The notes below the pieces were generated by a model. The model was not told where the DNA came from. It ran no database searches and was given only the letters and a program-made list of their open reading frames with translations. A stretch of 64,000 nucleotides of DNA. Origin: a bacterium D16-50. Lineage in GTDB: Bacteria > Bacillota > Clostridia > Lachnospirales > Lachnospiraceae. This document shows positions 17,314-24,756 of the stretch, one piece after another. A program made the translations under genes and the position numbers. Within the stretch, counting starts at the first letter, position 1, and each line of letters opens with the position of its first letter. The stretch is taken from positions 185,722-249,721 of the forward strand of contig RAZA01000005.1 of assembly GCA_003612485.1 (NCBI GenBank), read 5' to 3'.

Positions 17314-17829
17314 ATGAAGAGAATGGCCCAATTTCTAAAGGTGAGCCCCCATATCTTTCAGGAGGCCGTGGAGGAGAGCTTTCCCCAATATACGCAGAGC
17401 CAGATTCAGGAAATATATGCAGGAATACCGCTGCCCCGACGGGCTACCAGAGGAAGCGCCGGATATGATTTCTTTGCCCCGTTTTCCTTTAGTCTGGCTC
17501 CCGGAGCTACCATCAAGATTCCTACGGGAATCCGGGTGAGGATGGACGAGGGCTGGGTGCTGAAGCTGTACCCGAGAAGCGGGCTGGGGTTTAAGTATAG
17601 GCTGCAGATGGACAATACCGTGGGAATCATCGACAGCGATTATTTTGATTCTGACAATCAGGGCCATATTTTCATCAAGATGACCAATGATTCAAATCAG
17701 GGGAAGACGGTGGAGCTGGCTCAGGGAACAGGGTTTGCGCAAGGGATTTTTCTGGAGTACGGCATCACTGTGGACGATGAGGCAGAGGGGGAGAGAAACG
17801 GCGGTTTCGGAAGCACCACGGGGAAATAA
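17314..17829 (+). CDS. dut: dUTP diphosphatase-like protein
   Basis: Hydrolyses dUTP to dUMP and pyrophosphate. The 171-residue protein has the trimeric dUTPase motifs: GSAGYDFFAP (motif 1), LYPRSGLGFKY (motif 2, PRSG), VGIIDSDYF (motif 3, catalytic Asp), and a C-terminal GGFGSTTGK (motif 5, P-loop-like). It carries an N-terminal extension of about 40 residues compared with minimal dUTPases. The ATG at 17314 has GGGAGG nine bases upstream. Placement after nrdDG fits nucleotide-pool control. It could be a dCTP deaminase relative, but motif 5 favours dUTPase. Confidence 0.88.
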   Translation: MKRMAQFLKVSPHIFQEAVEESFPQYTQSQIQEIYAGIPLPRRATRGSAGYDFFAPFSFSLAPGATIKIPTGIRVRMDEGWVLKLYPRSGLGFKYRLQMDNTVGIIDSDYFDSDNQGHIFIKMTNDSNQGKTVELAQGTGFAQGIFLEYGITVDDEAEGERNGGFGSTTGK

Positions 17830-17859
17830 TGACGGTATTATAGAATGATGGGAATTTGT

Positions 17860-17890
17860 GAGTCGGGAGCGGGCCTCCCGGCTCTTTTTT
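17860..17890 (+). terminator. intrinsic terminator of nrdDG-dut
   Basis: GAGTCGGGAG pairs with CTCCCGGCTC across a short loop (one wobble), followed by TTTTTT. Confidence 0.85.
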
Positions 17891-17957
17891 ATTCATGACA
17901 ATAGAAGGCTTCCGAAATGCGGCTTTGGTTGTTTATACAATTTGTGGTCTGCAGAAA

Positions 17958-17986
17958 GCATAAAAAAGCTCCCTTGGGTCATGATA
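17958..17986 (+). promoter_or_regulatory. SigG-type (forespore) promoter
   Basis: GCATA (17958-17962), 17 bases, CATGATA (17980-17986) fits the forespore SigG pattern GHATR-N17/18-CATNHTA exactly. It lies about 95 bases upstream of the GerA-family gene, whose relatives are made in the forespore. Confidence 0.6.
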
Positions 17987-18082
17987 AAAGCATGAAGAAT
18001 GTTGGCCGGCGCATAGATTTTCTGGCAGGGCGCGCTGGGAAGAGTCATGCTAAAAAAGCATAGGGCAAGGAGCGTAAGTTTG

Positions 18083-19597
18083 ATGGAAGAAGATTTGACG
18101 GAAGAATGTTCAAAAGAGAAGCGTGACGGGAGGAATCCCGAAAAAGCACAAGGGGGAAAGAAGCTTACGGGGTTTCTGCAGGCGGATATGGACTATCTGA
18201 ACCATGTGCTGGATGCGGACAAGAATTTCGACATCATATATAGAGTGATCCATGTGGGCGGAAGAGAGGCCTGCATGTATCTCATAGACGGTTTCTGCAA
18301 GGACGATCTGGTGCAGAAGCTGCTGCAGTATTTCATGGATCTCACCCCGGACAAGCTGCCCGAGGACATGCACGGCCTCTCTAAACAGTTCACGCCCTAT
18401 GTGGAGGTAGAGCTGGCGGACAGCTGTGACACTCTGGTGCAGTCTCTGCTTTCGGGCATGTTCCTATTGCTGGTGGACGGCTATGAGAAGGCACTGCTGA
18501 TCGATTCTAGAACCTATCCTGCAAGAGGCGTGGAAGAGCCGGAGAAGGACAAGGTGCTGCGGGGCTCCAAGGACGGCTTTGTGGAGACGCTGGTGTCCAA
18601 CACGGCGCTGATCCGCCGCAGGATCCGCAGCGCAGACCTTCATATGGAGATGTTCAGCGCCGGGGAAAGCTCCCGGACGGACATTGTTGTATGTTACATG
18701 AAAAAGAGAGTTGACAAGGAGTTTCTGAGGGAGATTCGGAAAAAGATACAGAATATCAAGGTGGATTCTCTGACCATGAATCAGGAATCGTTGGCGGAAT
18801 GCCTTTATCAGAGGAGATGGTACAATCCCTTCCCCAAATTCAAGTACACGGAACGTCCCGACGCGGCGGCGGCTCAGGTGCTGGAGGGGAATATTGTCAT
18901 TTTGGTAGACAATTCCCCCTCTGCAATGATACTTCCCACCACCATCTTCGATGTGGCGGAAGAGGCCGACGATTATTATTTCCCTCCCATTACAGGGACT
19001 TACCTGCGGCTTACCCGCTTCCTGATCTCCCTATTGACCTATCTGGTGACGCCTACCTTTCTGCTGCTGGTGAACAATGATAAGTGGATACCGGAGAGCT
19101 TCTCCTTCATTATGCTGAAGGAGGAGCCCAATCTGCCGCTGATCTGGCAGTTTCTGGTGCTGGAGCTGGCCATAGACGGACTGAAGCTGGCGGCGGTGAA
19201 CACGCCCAATATGCTGAGCACGCCCTTGAGCGTCATGGCGGCTCTGGTGCTGGGCGAGTTCTCGGTGAACAGCGGGTGGTTTTCCCCGGAAGTCATGCTC
19301 TACATGGCCTTTGTGGCTATCGCAAATTACACCCAGCAGAACTATGAGCTTGGGTACGCCCTGAAATTCCTGCGGATCATAACGCTGCTGCTCACCCAAT
19401 GGTTCGGCATATGGGGCTATGTAGGCGGCATCGTCATTTCCTTGCTGGGCATATGCTGCAACAGAACCGTATCAAGGACTAGCTACATCTATCCTTTCAT
19501 TCCCTTTGACTGGGAAAAACTGAAGGGCAGATTAATCCGCACAAGGCTTCCGGGAGCTTTAAATGTGGAGGGAGAGACTTCCCAAAAGAGCAAATAA
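18083..19597 (+). CDS. GerA-family spore germination protein (GerAA/SpoVAF-like)
   Basis: GerA-type A subunits sit in the inner spore membrane and help convert nutrient signals into germination. About 504 residues from ATG 18083, chosen for AAGGAG ten bases upstream; ATG 18047 would add 12. A soluble N-terminal domain (about 30-300; TYPARGVEEPEKDKVLRGSK is a hallmark) precedes four or five membrane helices (about 300-460) with the PPITGTYLRLTRF segment. No B (transporter-like) or C (lipoprotein) subunit gene is adjacent, so it may be a SpoVAF-like solo protein. A SigG-type promoter precedes it. Confidence 0.88.
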   Translation: MEEDLTEECSKEKRDGRNPEKAQGGKKLTGFLQADMDYLNHVLDADKNFDIIYRVIHVGGREACMYLIDGFCKDDLVQKLLQYFMDLTPDKLPEDMHGLSKQFTPYVEVELADSCDTLVQSLLSGMFLLLVDGYEKALLIDSRTYPARGVEEPEKDKVLRGSKDGFVETLVSNTALIRRRIRSADLHMEMFSAGESSRTDIVVCYMKKRVDKEFLREIRKKIQNIKVDSLTMNQESLAECLYQRRWYNPFPKFKYTERPDAAAAQVLEGNIVILVDNSPSAMILPTTIFDVAEEADDYYFPPITGTYLRLTRFLISLLTYLVTPTFLLLVNNDKWIPESFSFIMLKEEPNLPLIWQFLVLELAIDGLKLAAVNTPNMLSTPLSVMAALVLGEFSVNSGWFSPEVMLYMAFVAIANYTQQNYELGYALKFLRIITLLLTQWFGIWGYVGGIVISLLGICCNRTVSRTSYIYPFIPFDWEKLKGRLIRTRLPGALNVEGETSQKSK

Positions 19598-19614
19598 CTG
19601 TCGGTAAAGGAACC

Positions 19615-19661
19615 TCATGGATCCGGCAGGTATTCCATTTATCTTATTTCAGGATCCATGA
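19615..19661. repeat. inverted repeat at the convergent gene ends
   Basis: TCATGGATCC (19615-19624) and GGATCCATGA (19652-19661) are perfect 10-base arms with a 27-base loop. They span the end of the minus-strand sigma gene just after the GerA stop. It could act as a bidirectional transcription barrier, but neither side has a long T-run. Confidence 0.35.
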
Positions 19662-21285
19662 CCATAAATGTTTCGGGGCAAGGATACCCCAGATCTCTGG
19701 GATGGATGCCCTGCCGGATGGCCTGAAAAACAAACATCATGACATTGGGCTCATAGGGCATGGTGAGCTTCTGGTCGGGAACGCTCTTTAGATGGCCAGG
19801 TATCTGCTTCCGGCGGCTGGCGACATATTTCCCAAGTGGTTGTTTGATCTGCAGGGCAAAGGACGCGGAGGCCTTCTGGCAGATATCCCAAAACTGTTTT
19901 TCCTCGGAGGGACTCAGGCAGGGAATGGAAAGTTCAGGTCTCCCCCCTTCCATGGTCAAAAAGCCTCGCTCCTCCAGCAGAGGGATTCCCTGTATGATTC
20001 TGTGGTCGAAGTCCACTGTCTCGGATTTGATGCCCTTTTTTATAAGGTAAAAGAGTTTCAGCATGGCGATCTCCGTCTCCTGAGGGGTATGAAAGCCGAA
20101 ACCGTCATATTTTGGGCAGGGATACAGAGAGGTTTCATAATTGTAGAGAGCGATTCTTCCTGACTCCAGATAACGGTCCAGACTGGTGCATCTTTGTCCG
20201 GAAAAGCTGTATTCGTCTTTTCCCTGCCGTGTCTGAGCGGAGTCATATCCATTTGGATATACGGTGCCGAATGCAATCCAACTGCCGCCGTTGGGGCGCT
20301 GGGGAAAGATCTGAGGCGCCCGGCTGTCCTCTAAAGCCCTCCAGAGTCCGGCATCAGCCATGCGAATCAGCATGTACCGCTCCAGACGGAGGCTGTAAAA
20401 GGCTGTTTCCCTGAGAGCCGCCACAGCGGCTTTGGCCGCCTGACAGTACGCGTCCCCATGTTTCTCTACAAAGTCTTCTTGTTCTTTGATGTATTTTGTG
20501 AAATCGTCCTTGTGGTAGAGGACGAAATCCGTATAGATTTTTCCGTCCCCCATACGCTTCATCAATTCGCCTGACACTAGCTTGTCCACCATGGGTTCCA
20601 CGTAGGCGCTGGCAACGCCGATGGCTCTGGAGAGATCGCTTATGCTCAGAGGCTTCTCGTAGGCCAGAATGAGAAGATTCTGCGCCAAGAGATCGCTGTC
20701 GTCAGCAAGGCTCGTGGGTTCCCCGCCAAGTCCGCAGACACCGCTGTTGCGCACTCTCAGATACTGGGGAATATAGCTGTTTTCTGTGTAGCACTTCTTG
20801 TTTTCCATAGTCTCCAACCCTTTCTTTAACTGTTTTCTGCCAAAATCCAGACGGCTTTTTATGGTTCCCTGAGGCAGGTTCAGCTCTTCGGAAAGGGTCT
20901 TGACGCTCTTGCCGTGGAAATAATGTCCTGCTATGATGACGCGGCAGGACTGGGCAAGGAAGGCCACCTCCCTGCGTATTTCCTCTGCCTGTTCCCTGCG
21001 GAGGATTGCGCCTACAAAATCATTTTCGTCCGTCATAGGGGCATTTTCATCGATGACCACTGTGGGAAAGCGGTATTTCCGCCTCAGCAAGTCATAATAT
21101 TTTTTTGTGAGGACGGCCTGCAGAAAAGCCATATCATTGTCCACAGCCTTTCCCTTGGCTTTGTAGGTGTAATAGGAGAGGAGGGCCTCCTGAGTCAGAT
21201 CCTCGGCGTCATCGAGATTTCCGCACTTGGCCATGGCTGTGGAAAGCAGGATTTCCGCCCATTCTTCAAGCTTTTGCTTTTTCAT
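19639..21285 (-). CDS. ECF-like sigma factor with long C-terminal extension
   Basis: A 548-residue protein. The N-terminus looks like a sigma-70 region 2 (about 5-75; DDAEDLTQEALLSYY, FLQAVLTKKYYDLLRRK) and region 4 (about 105-160; LSEELNLPQGTIKSRL). About 380 further residues follow: a winged-helix-like part (about 200-260) and a domain with no family I recognise, rich in aromatic residues (GSWIAFGTVYP, YPCPKYDGFGFHTPQE). Ordinary ECF sigma factors have about 180 residues, so the extension may sense a ligand or hold the factor inactive. GGAGG fixes the start. No anti-sigma gene is adjacent. Confidence 0.75.
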   Translation of the reverse strand: MKKQKLEEWAEILLSTAMAKCGNLDDAEDLTQEALLSYYTYKAKGKAVDNDMAFLQAVLTKKYYDLLRRKYRFPTVVIDENAPMTDENDFVGAILRREQAEEIRREVAFLAQSCRVIIAGHYFHGKSVKTLSEELNLPQGTIKSRLDFGRKQLKKGLETMENKKCYTENSYIPQYLRVRNSGVCGLGGEPTSLADDSDLLAQNLLILAYEKPLSISDLSRAIGVASAYVEPMVDKLVSGELMKRMGDGKIYTDFVLYHKDDFTKYIKEQEDFVEKHGDAYCQAAKAAVAALRETAFYSLRLERYMLIRMADAGLWRALEDSRAPQIFPQRPNGGSWIAFGTVYPNGYDSAQTRQGKDEYSFSGQRCTSLDRYLESGRIALYNYETSLYPCPKYDGFGFHTPQETEIAMLKLFYLIKKGIKSETVDFDHRIIQGIPLLEERGFLTMEGGRPELSIPCLSPSEEKQFWDICQKASASFALQIKQPLGKYVASRRKQIPGHLKSVPDQKLTMPYEPNVMMFVFQAIRQGIHPRDLGYPCPETFMVMDPEIR

Positions 21286-21554
21286 ATTGCCTCCGGTTCA
21301 ACTGTTTTTGCAGCTTCATGTTTTTGCTTCCGCATTTTCATGCAGCTGCGCTGTTTGAAAGCTTTCGATCATATAGTCGCAAAAAAGGACATGGGGTTCG
21401 ATGGTTTTGTAAAATATATCACCAGAATATCATGTTTTTTCCCCGGATGAAACGGTGCGGAAGAAATTGTCATAAAAGCTGTCGCGGATAGGGGAATCAT
21501 TGCAGATAGGGGAAATCACGGCGGGATTTTAAGGAGCGCTAAAGAAACGGGGAC

Positions 21555-21582
21555 TTGCAAAATGCGGTGTGTTTGGTATAAT
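21555..21582 (+). promoter_or_regulatory. sigma-A-like promoter of the DegV operon
   Basis: TTGCAA (21555-21560), 16 bases, TATAAT (21577-21582), about 85 bases before the DegV start. The rest of the 380-base gap between the divergent genes showed no gene. Confidence 0.55.
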
Positions 21583-21666
21583 ATTGACACGGAAAGACAT
21601 TTTACATTGATTCGGCGCAGAGCGAAAGATATAGGGCTGTGCTAGGAGGTTTGAGGAGGATAAACA

Positions 21667-22539
21667 ATGTTCAAGATTTTGACAGACAGCACTGCAGATC
21701 TGCCTATGGATTATTTAAAAGAGCATGGTATCGGCTGCATGCCCATCAGCTACATTTTGGACGGTGTTACCTACGGAGGGGACAAGGAGCTTGATTGGAA
21801 GGAATTTTACTCCATGATGCGCACTGAAGGGAAGATGCCCACCACTTCTCAGATCAATCCGGCGGAGGCCAAGGAATATTTTGAGGAGTACATCAAAACG
21901 GATAAAGAGATTCTTCATCTGGCGTTCTCTTCAGGTTTGAGCGGAACTTGTGCCAATCTTCGCATAGCGGCGCAGGAGATCATGGAGGAGCATCCGGATG
22001 TGAAGATCATCGTGTTGGACAGCCTCTGCGCGTCCATGGGGGAGGGGCTGTTTGTACATAAGGCAGTGAAGCTTAGGGATCAGGGCAAGTCCATGGAAGA
22101 GACCGCCCGCTGGCTGGAGGAACATGTACGAAACCTGGTGCATGTATTTACGGTAGACGATCTGTTCCATCTGTATAGGGGCGGCCGGGTCAGCAGGACG
22201 GCGGCTGTGATCGGAACCTTGGTCTCCATCAAGCCAAAGCTCCATGTGGACGACGAGGGGCATTTGATCGTCATCGGCAAGGTACGGGGCAGAAAAAAGT
22301 CCCTGAACGCTCTGGTTGACTATATGGAAGAGAAGATGGGGGCTTGGGAGCGGGAAAATAAGGAAGATATGGTGTTCATCAGCCATGGGGACGCTCTGGA
22401 GGATGCGGAGTATGTCAGGGATCAGATAAAAGAGCGTTTCGGCTGCGAGCATTTCATGATCAATCACATCGGTCCTACCATAGGCGCCCACTCAGGACCG
22501 GGCACCATCGCCTTGTTTTTTATGGGAGAATCCAGATAA
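21667..22539 (+). CDS. DegV family fatty-acid-binding protein
   Basis: DegV/FakB proteins bind a fatty acid and present it to the kinase FakA. At 290 residues it is of family length, with the N-terminal ILTDSTADLP signature, the TSQINPAEAKEYFEEYI segment, SSGLSGTCANLR, and the C-terminal HIGPTIGAHSGPGTIALFF. AGGAGG-type sites precede the ATG. Its TAA shares one base with the ATG of the response regulator. No FakA is in view, so a regulatory lipid-binding role with the adjoining signalling pair is possible. Confidence 0.9.
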   Translation: MFKILTDSTADLPMDYLKEHGIGCMPISYILDGVTYGGDKELDWKEFYSMMRTEGKMPTTSQINPAEAKEYFEEYIKTDKEILHLAFSSGLSGTCANLRIAAQEIMEEHPDVKIIVLDSLCASMGEGLFVHKAVKLRDQGKSMEETARWLEEHVRNLVHVFTVDDLFHLYRGGRVSRTAAVIGTLVSIKPKLHVDDEGHLIVIGKVRGRKKSLNALVDYMEEKMGAWERENKEDMVFISHGDALEDAEYVRDQIKERFGCEHFMINHIGPTIGAHSGPGTIALFFMGESR

Positions 22540-23234
22540 TGTACCGATTTGCAGTGTGTGACGACAGCTCGGCAGATAGAGCCTATGTGACCGCTCTGAT
22601 CGAGGCATGGGGCTGCAGCAGGGACATCCTGCTGCAGATAGAGGATTATCCCTCCGCAGAGGCATTTCTTTTCGCCTATGAGGGGAACGAGGCTGTGGAT
22701 GTGCTGTTTCTGGATATCGAAATGGGCGACATGAGCGGCGTGGAGCTGGCAAAGCGCCTGCGCCAGATGGGGGCAGGGCTCCAGATCGTGTTTCTGACAG
22801 GATACATGGAATATATTGCGGAAGGGTATGATGTGGAAGCCCTGCACTATCTGATCAAGCCGGTGGCTCAGGAGAAGCTGGGAGCCGTGCTGGACCGGGC
22901 TGTGGAACGCCTGAAGACCAGAGAGAATGTCTTGTTGCTTTCTCTGCCCGACGGCGTGGTGCGGCTGCCGCTGTATGAGATTCGGTATCTGGAGGTCATG
23001 AAGAATTATGTCACGCTCCATGCCGTCGAGGAGTACAGCGTGAAACGTTCCCTAAGCGAGCTGACAAAGGAGCTGGACGAGAGCTTCTATAGGATCCATC
23101 GCTCTTATATCGTCAATCTTCGTTTCGTGAAAAGGATTACGAGAACGGAAGTAACGTTGAAGGACGGCGCTGCGCTGCCATTGTCCAGAAAGCTGTATGA
23201 TGGGCTGAATCAGGCGCTGATAAAGTACTTTTAG
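22539..23234 (+). CDS. LytTR-family response regulator
   Basis: A 231-residue AgrA/LytR-type regulator. The receiver domain (residues 1-120) has the acidic pair in VCDDSS and the phosphoacceptor Asp in LFLDIEMGDMSG. The LytTR DNA-binding domain (about 130-230) shows YLEVMKNYVTLHA and FYRIHRSYIVNL. It overlaps the DegV stop by one base, so the two are translationally coupled, and a GHKL kinase follows 100 bases later. Targets unknown. Confidence 0.92.
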   Translation: MYRFAVCDDSSADRAYVTALIEAWGCSRDILLQIEDYPSAEAFLFAYEGNEAVDVLFLDIEMGDMSGVELAKRLRQMGAGLQIVFLTGYMEYIAEGYDVEALHYLIKPVAQEKLGAVLDRAVERLKTRENVLLLSLPDGVVRLPLYEIRYLEVMKNYVTLHAVEEYSVKRSLSELTKELDESFYRIHRSYIVNLRFVKRITRTEVTLKDGAALPLSRKLYDGLNQALIKYF

Positions 23235-23335
23235 AATACGTGAATACATAGAAACGAGGCTCCAAATATTTCCGGCAGTATCTGCACAGTGCCGCCGGGA
23301 AGTCTGGGGCTTTTAAAATAGGAGATAAAAAGAAG

Positions 23336-23995
23336 ATGAAGCTACTGGACAAGCTGATAGACAAAAGAATAGCGGAATACCAGAACGGTCTGCTGGCGGC
23401 CCATTATGCGGAGGTGGAGAACATGTACCGCCAGACCAGAGGCTGGAGACATGATTATAGAAATCATATTCAGGTGCTTGCGGGCTATGCGGAGATGGGG
23501 GATCTGGAGGCAGTGAAGACTTATCTGCGGGAGCTTCGGTTTGATTTGGAAAATGTGGATACCGTGCTTCGGACAGGAAATAAAATGACGGATGTGATCC
23601 TGAACAGCAAAATTTCTCTGGCCAAATCCAAGAATATCGCAGTCATTGCGGACGCCCATGTGCCGGTGTCTCTCACCACCTCCGAGATCGATCTGTGCAT
23701 CATCATGGGGAATCTGTTTGACAATGCCATAGAGGCCTGCATGCAGCTGTCGGAGGAAGAACGGATGATCCGCATCTATATGGATATGAAGAATACCCAG
23801 CTGTATATGTCTTTCACAAATACCACGGCCCACAAAAAGCAGAAGAAGGAGGCGGGGCGGTTTCGCAGTACCAAGGGCGTCGGCCACGGATACGGGCTTG
23901 TGCGCGTCGATACCGTTATAGAGCGGTGTCAGGGCTACATCAACAGAAACAGCGAGGACGGGGCCTTTACCACGGAGGTGCTGCTGCCCCAGTGA
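23336..23995 (+). CDS. soluble GHKL-type sensor histidine kinase
   Basis: A 219-residue protein with a short N-terminal helical region. The His-box is RGWRHDYRNHIQVLAGYAE (His near 39), and the GHKL ATPase includes an N-box (MGNLFDNAIEACMQL) and a G-box (KGVGHGYGLVRV). Unlike most AgrC-type partners of LytTR regulators it has no membrane helices, so it either senses a cytoplasmic signal or works with a separate membrane protein. GGAGAT precedes the ATG. It is the expected partner of the adjacent LytTR regulator. Confidence 0.85.
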   Translation: MKLLDKLIDKRIAEYQNGLLAAHYAEVENMYRQTRGWRHDYRNHIQVLAGYAEMGDLEAVKTYLRELRFDLENVDTVLRTGNKMTDVILNSKISLAKSKNIAVIADAHVPVSLTTSEIDLCIIMGNLFDNAIEACMQLSEEERMIRIYMDMKNTQLYMSFTNTTAHKKQKKEAGRFRSTKGVGHGYGLVRVDTVIERCQGYINRNSEDGAFTTEVLLPQ

Positions 23996-24082
23996 AGGCA
24001 GTGGAGTGCGGCATTGTCTTAGAATATAAGTCCGTGATATCTGATAATCGTTTCATTGCCTTTTGGGCATATGCTTTCAGGC

Positions 24083-24109
24083 ACAAATTTTTCCCATCAT
24101 CATATCATA
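24083..24109 (+). promoter_or_regulatory. possible mother-cell (SigK/SigE) promoter for cotJ
   Basis: AC (24083-24084), 16 bases, CATATCATA (24101-24109) fits the loose SigK pattern AC-N16-CATANNNTA about 40 bases before cotJA. In B. subtilis cotJ is SigE-dependent, and the motif is short, so this is tentative. Confidence 0.35.
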
Positions 24110-24146
24110 TACCAAGCGAAATATGAATCATAGGAAAGGGATCAAA

Positions 24147-24314
24147 ATGCAGGATCGTATGAACGATAAGAACATTGACAAATTTCCCATAGGCATGGCT
24201 TACGTGCCTTGGCAGAAATTTGAAAAGCTGTATGATGATTTGGAGAAGGCCTATTGCAACGGCACCATATTCCCGGAACTGAACAAGCCTTTCACGGGAA
24301 GGAGATGTGTATGA
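24147..24314 (+). CDS. cotJA: spore coat-associated protein CotJA
   Basis: A 55-residue protein with the conserved core FPIGMAYVPWQKFEKLYDDL and a C-terminal FPELNKPFTGRRC. The ATG at 24147 is chosen for AAAGGGA upstream; the frame is open further up without conserved sequence. It begins the cotJA-cotJB-cotJC operon for inner coat proteins made in the mother cell. Its TGA overlaps the cotJB ATG as ATGA. Confidence 0.92.
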   Translation: MQDRMNDKNIDKFPIGMAYVPWQKFEKLYDDLEKAYCNGTIFPELNKPFTGRRCV

Positions 24315-24568
24315 TGGGAAATAGGGAACAATTGCTCAGGGATATCGGAATAGCCGATTTTATGGTCACGGAGCTGGTCTTGTTTCTTGACACGCATCCC
24401 GGCGACTGCAACGCCATGGAATACTTCAACCATTACAATCGGATCAAGAACCAGATGGAAAAGGAATTCTCCCAGAAATACTTTCCCCTTAACGTGGGGC
24501 TGACGGAATGCAGCAAGGAATGGAGCTGGGGGGCGGCGCCTCTGCCCTGGGAAGGAGAGTGCGGTTAA
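24311..24568 (+). CDS. cotJB: spore coat protein CotJB
   Basis: An 85-residue protein with IADFMVTELVLFLDTHPGD, YFNHYNRIKNQME and the C-terminal WSWGAAPLPWEGEC, all typical of CotJB. The start overlaps cotJA by four bases and follows AAGGAG. It is followed directly by the interrupted cotJC; TAA and ATG are adjacent. Confidence 0.93.
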   Translation: MMGNREQLLRDIGIADFMVTELVLFLDTHPGDCNAMEYFNHYNRIKNQMEKEFSQKYFPLNVGLTECSKEWSWGAAPLPWEGECG

Positions 24569-24756
24569 ATGTGGAGTTATGAGAAAAGACTGGAGTTTCC
24601 CGTAAACATCAAGGAGCCTAACGCAAAGCTGGCTCAAGTGATCATCTCTCAGTTCGGAGGTCCGGACGGGGAGCTTTCCGCCAGTATGCGGTATCTTTCC
24701 CAGCGGTATTCCATGCCCTATAGGGAGGTGGCAGGACTGCTGACCGATATCGGTAG
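24569..24756 (+). pseudogene. cotJC: cotJC 5' fragment, disrupted by ICE insertion
   Basis: The first 62 codons are a clear CotJC start: MWSYEKRLEFPVNIKEPNAK, then QFGGPDGELSASMRYLSQRY and REVAGLLTDIG. CotJC is a manganese-catalase-like coat protein of roughly 190-200 residues, normally continuing after LTDIG with T-E-E-x-A-H-x-E metal ligands. Here the frame instead enters mobile-element DNA and stops at 24820 after about 21 unrelated residues. All metal-binding segments are therefore lost on this side. The remainder should lie at the other end of the element, beyond the window. Confidence 0.88.
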
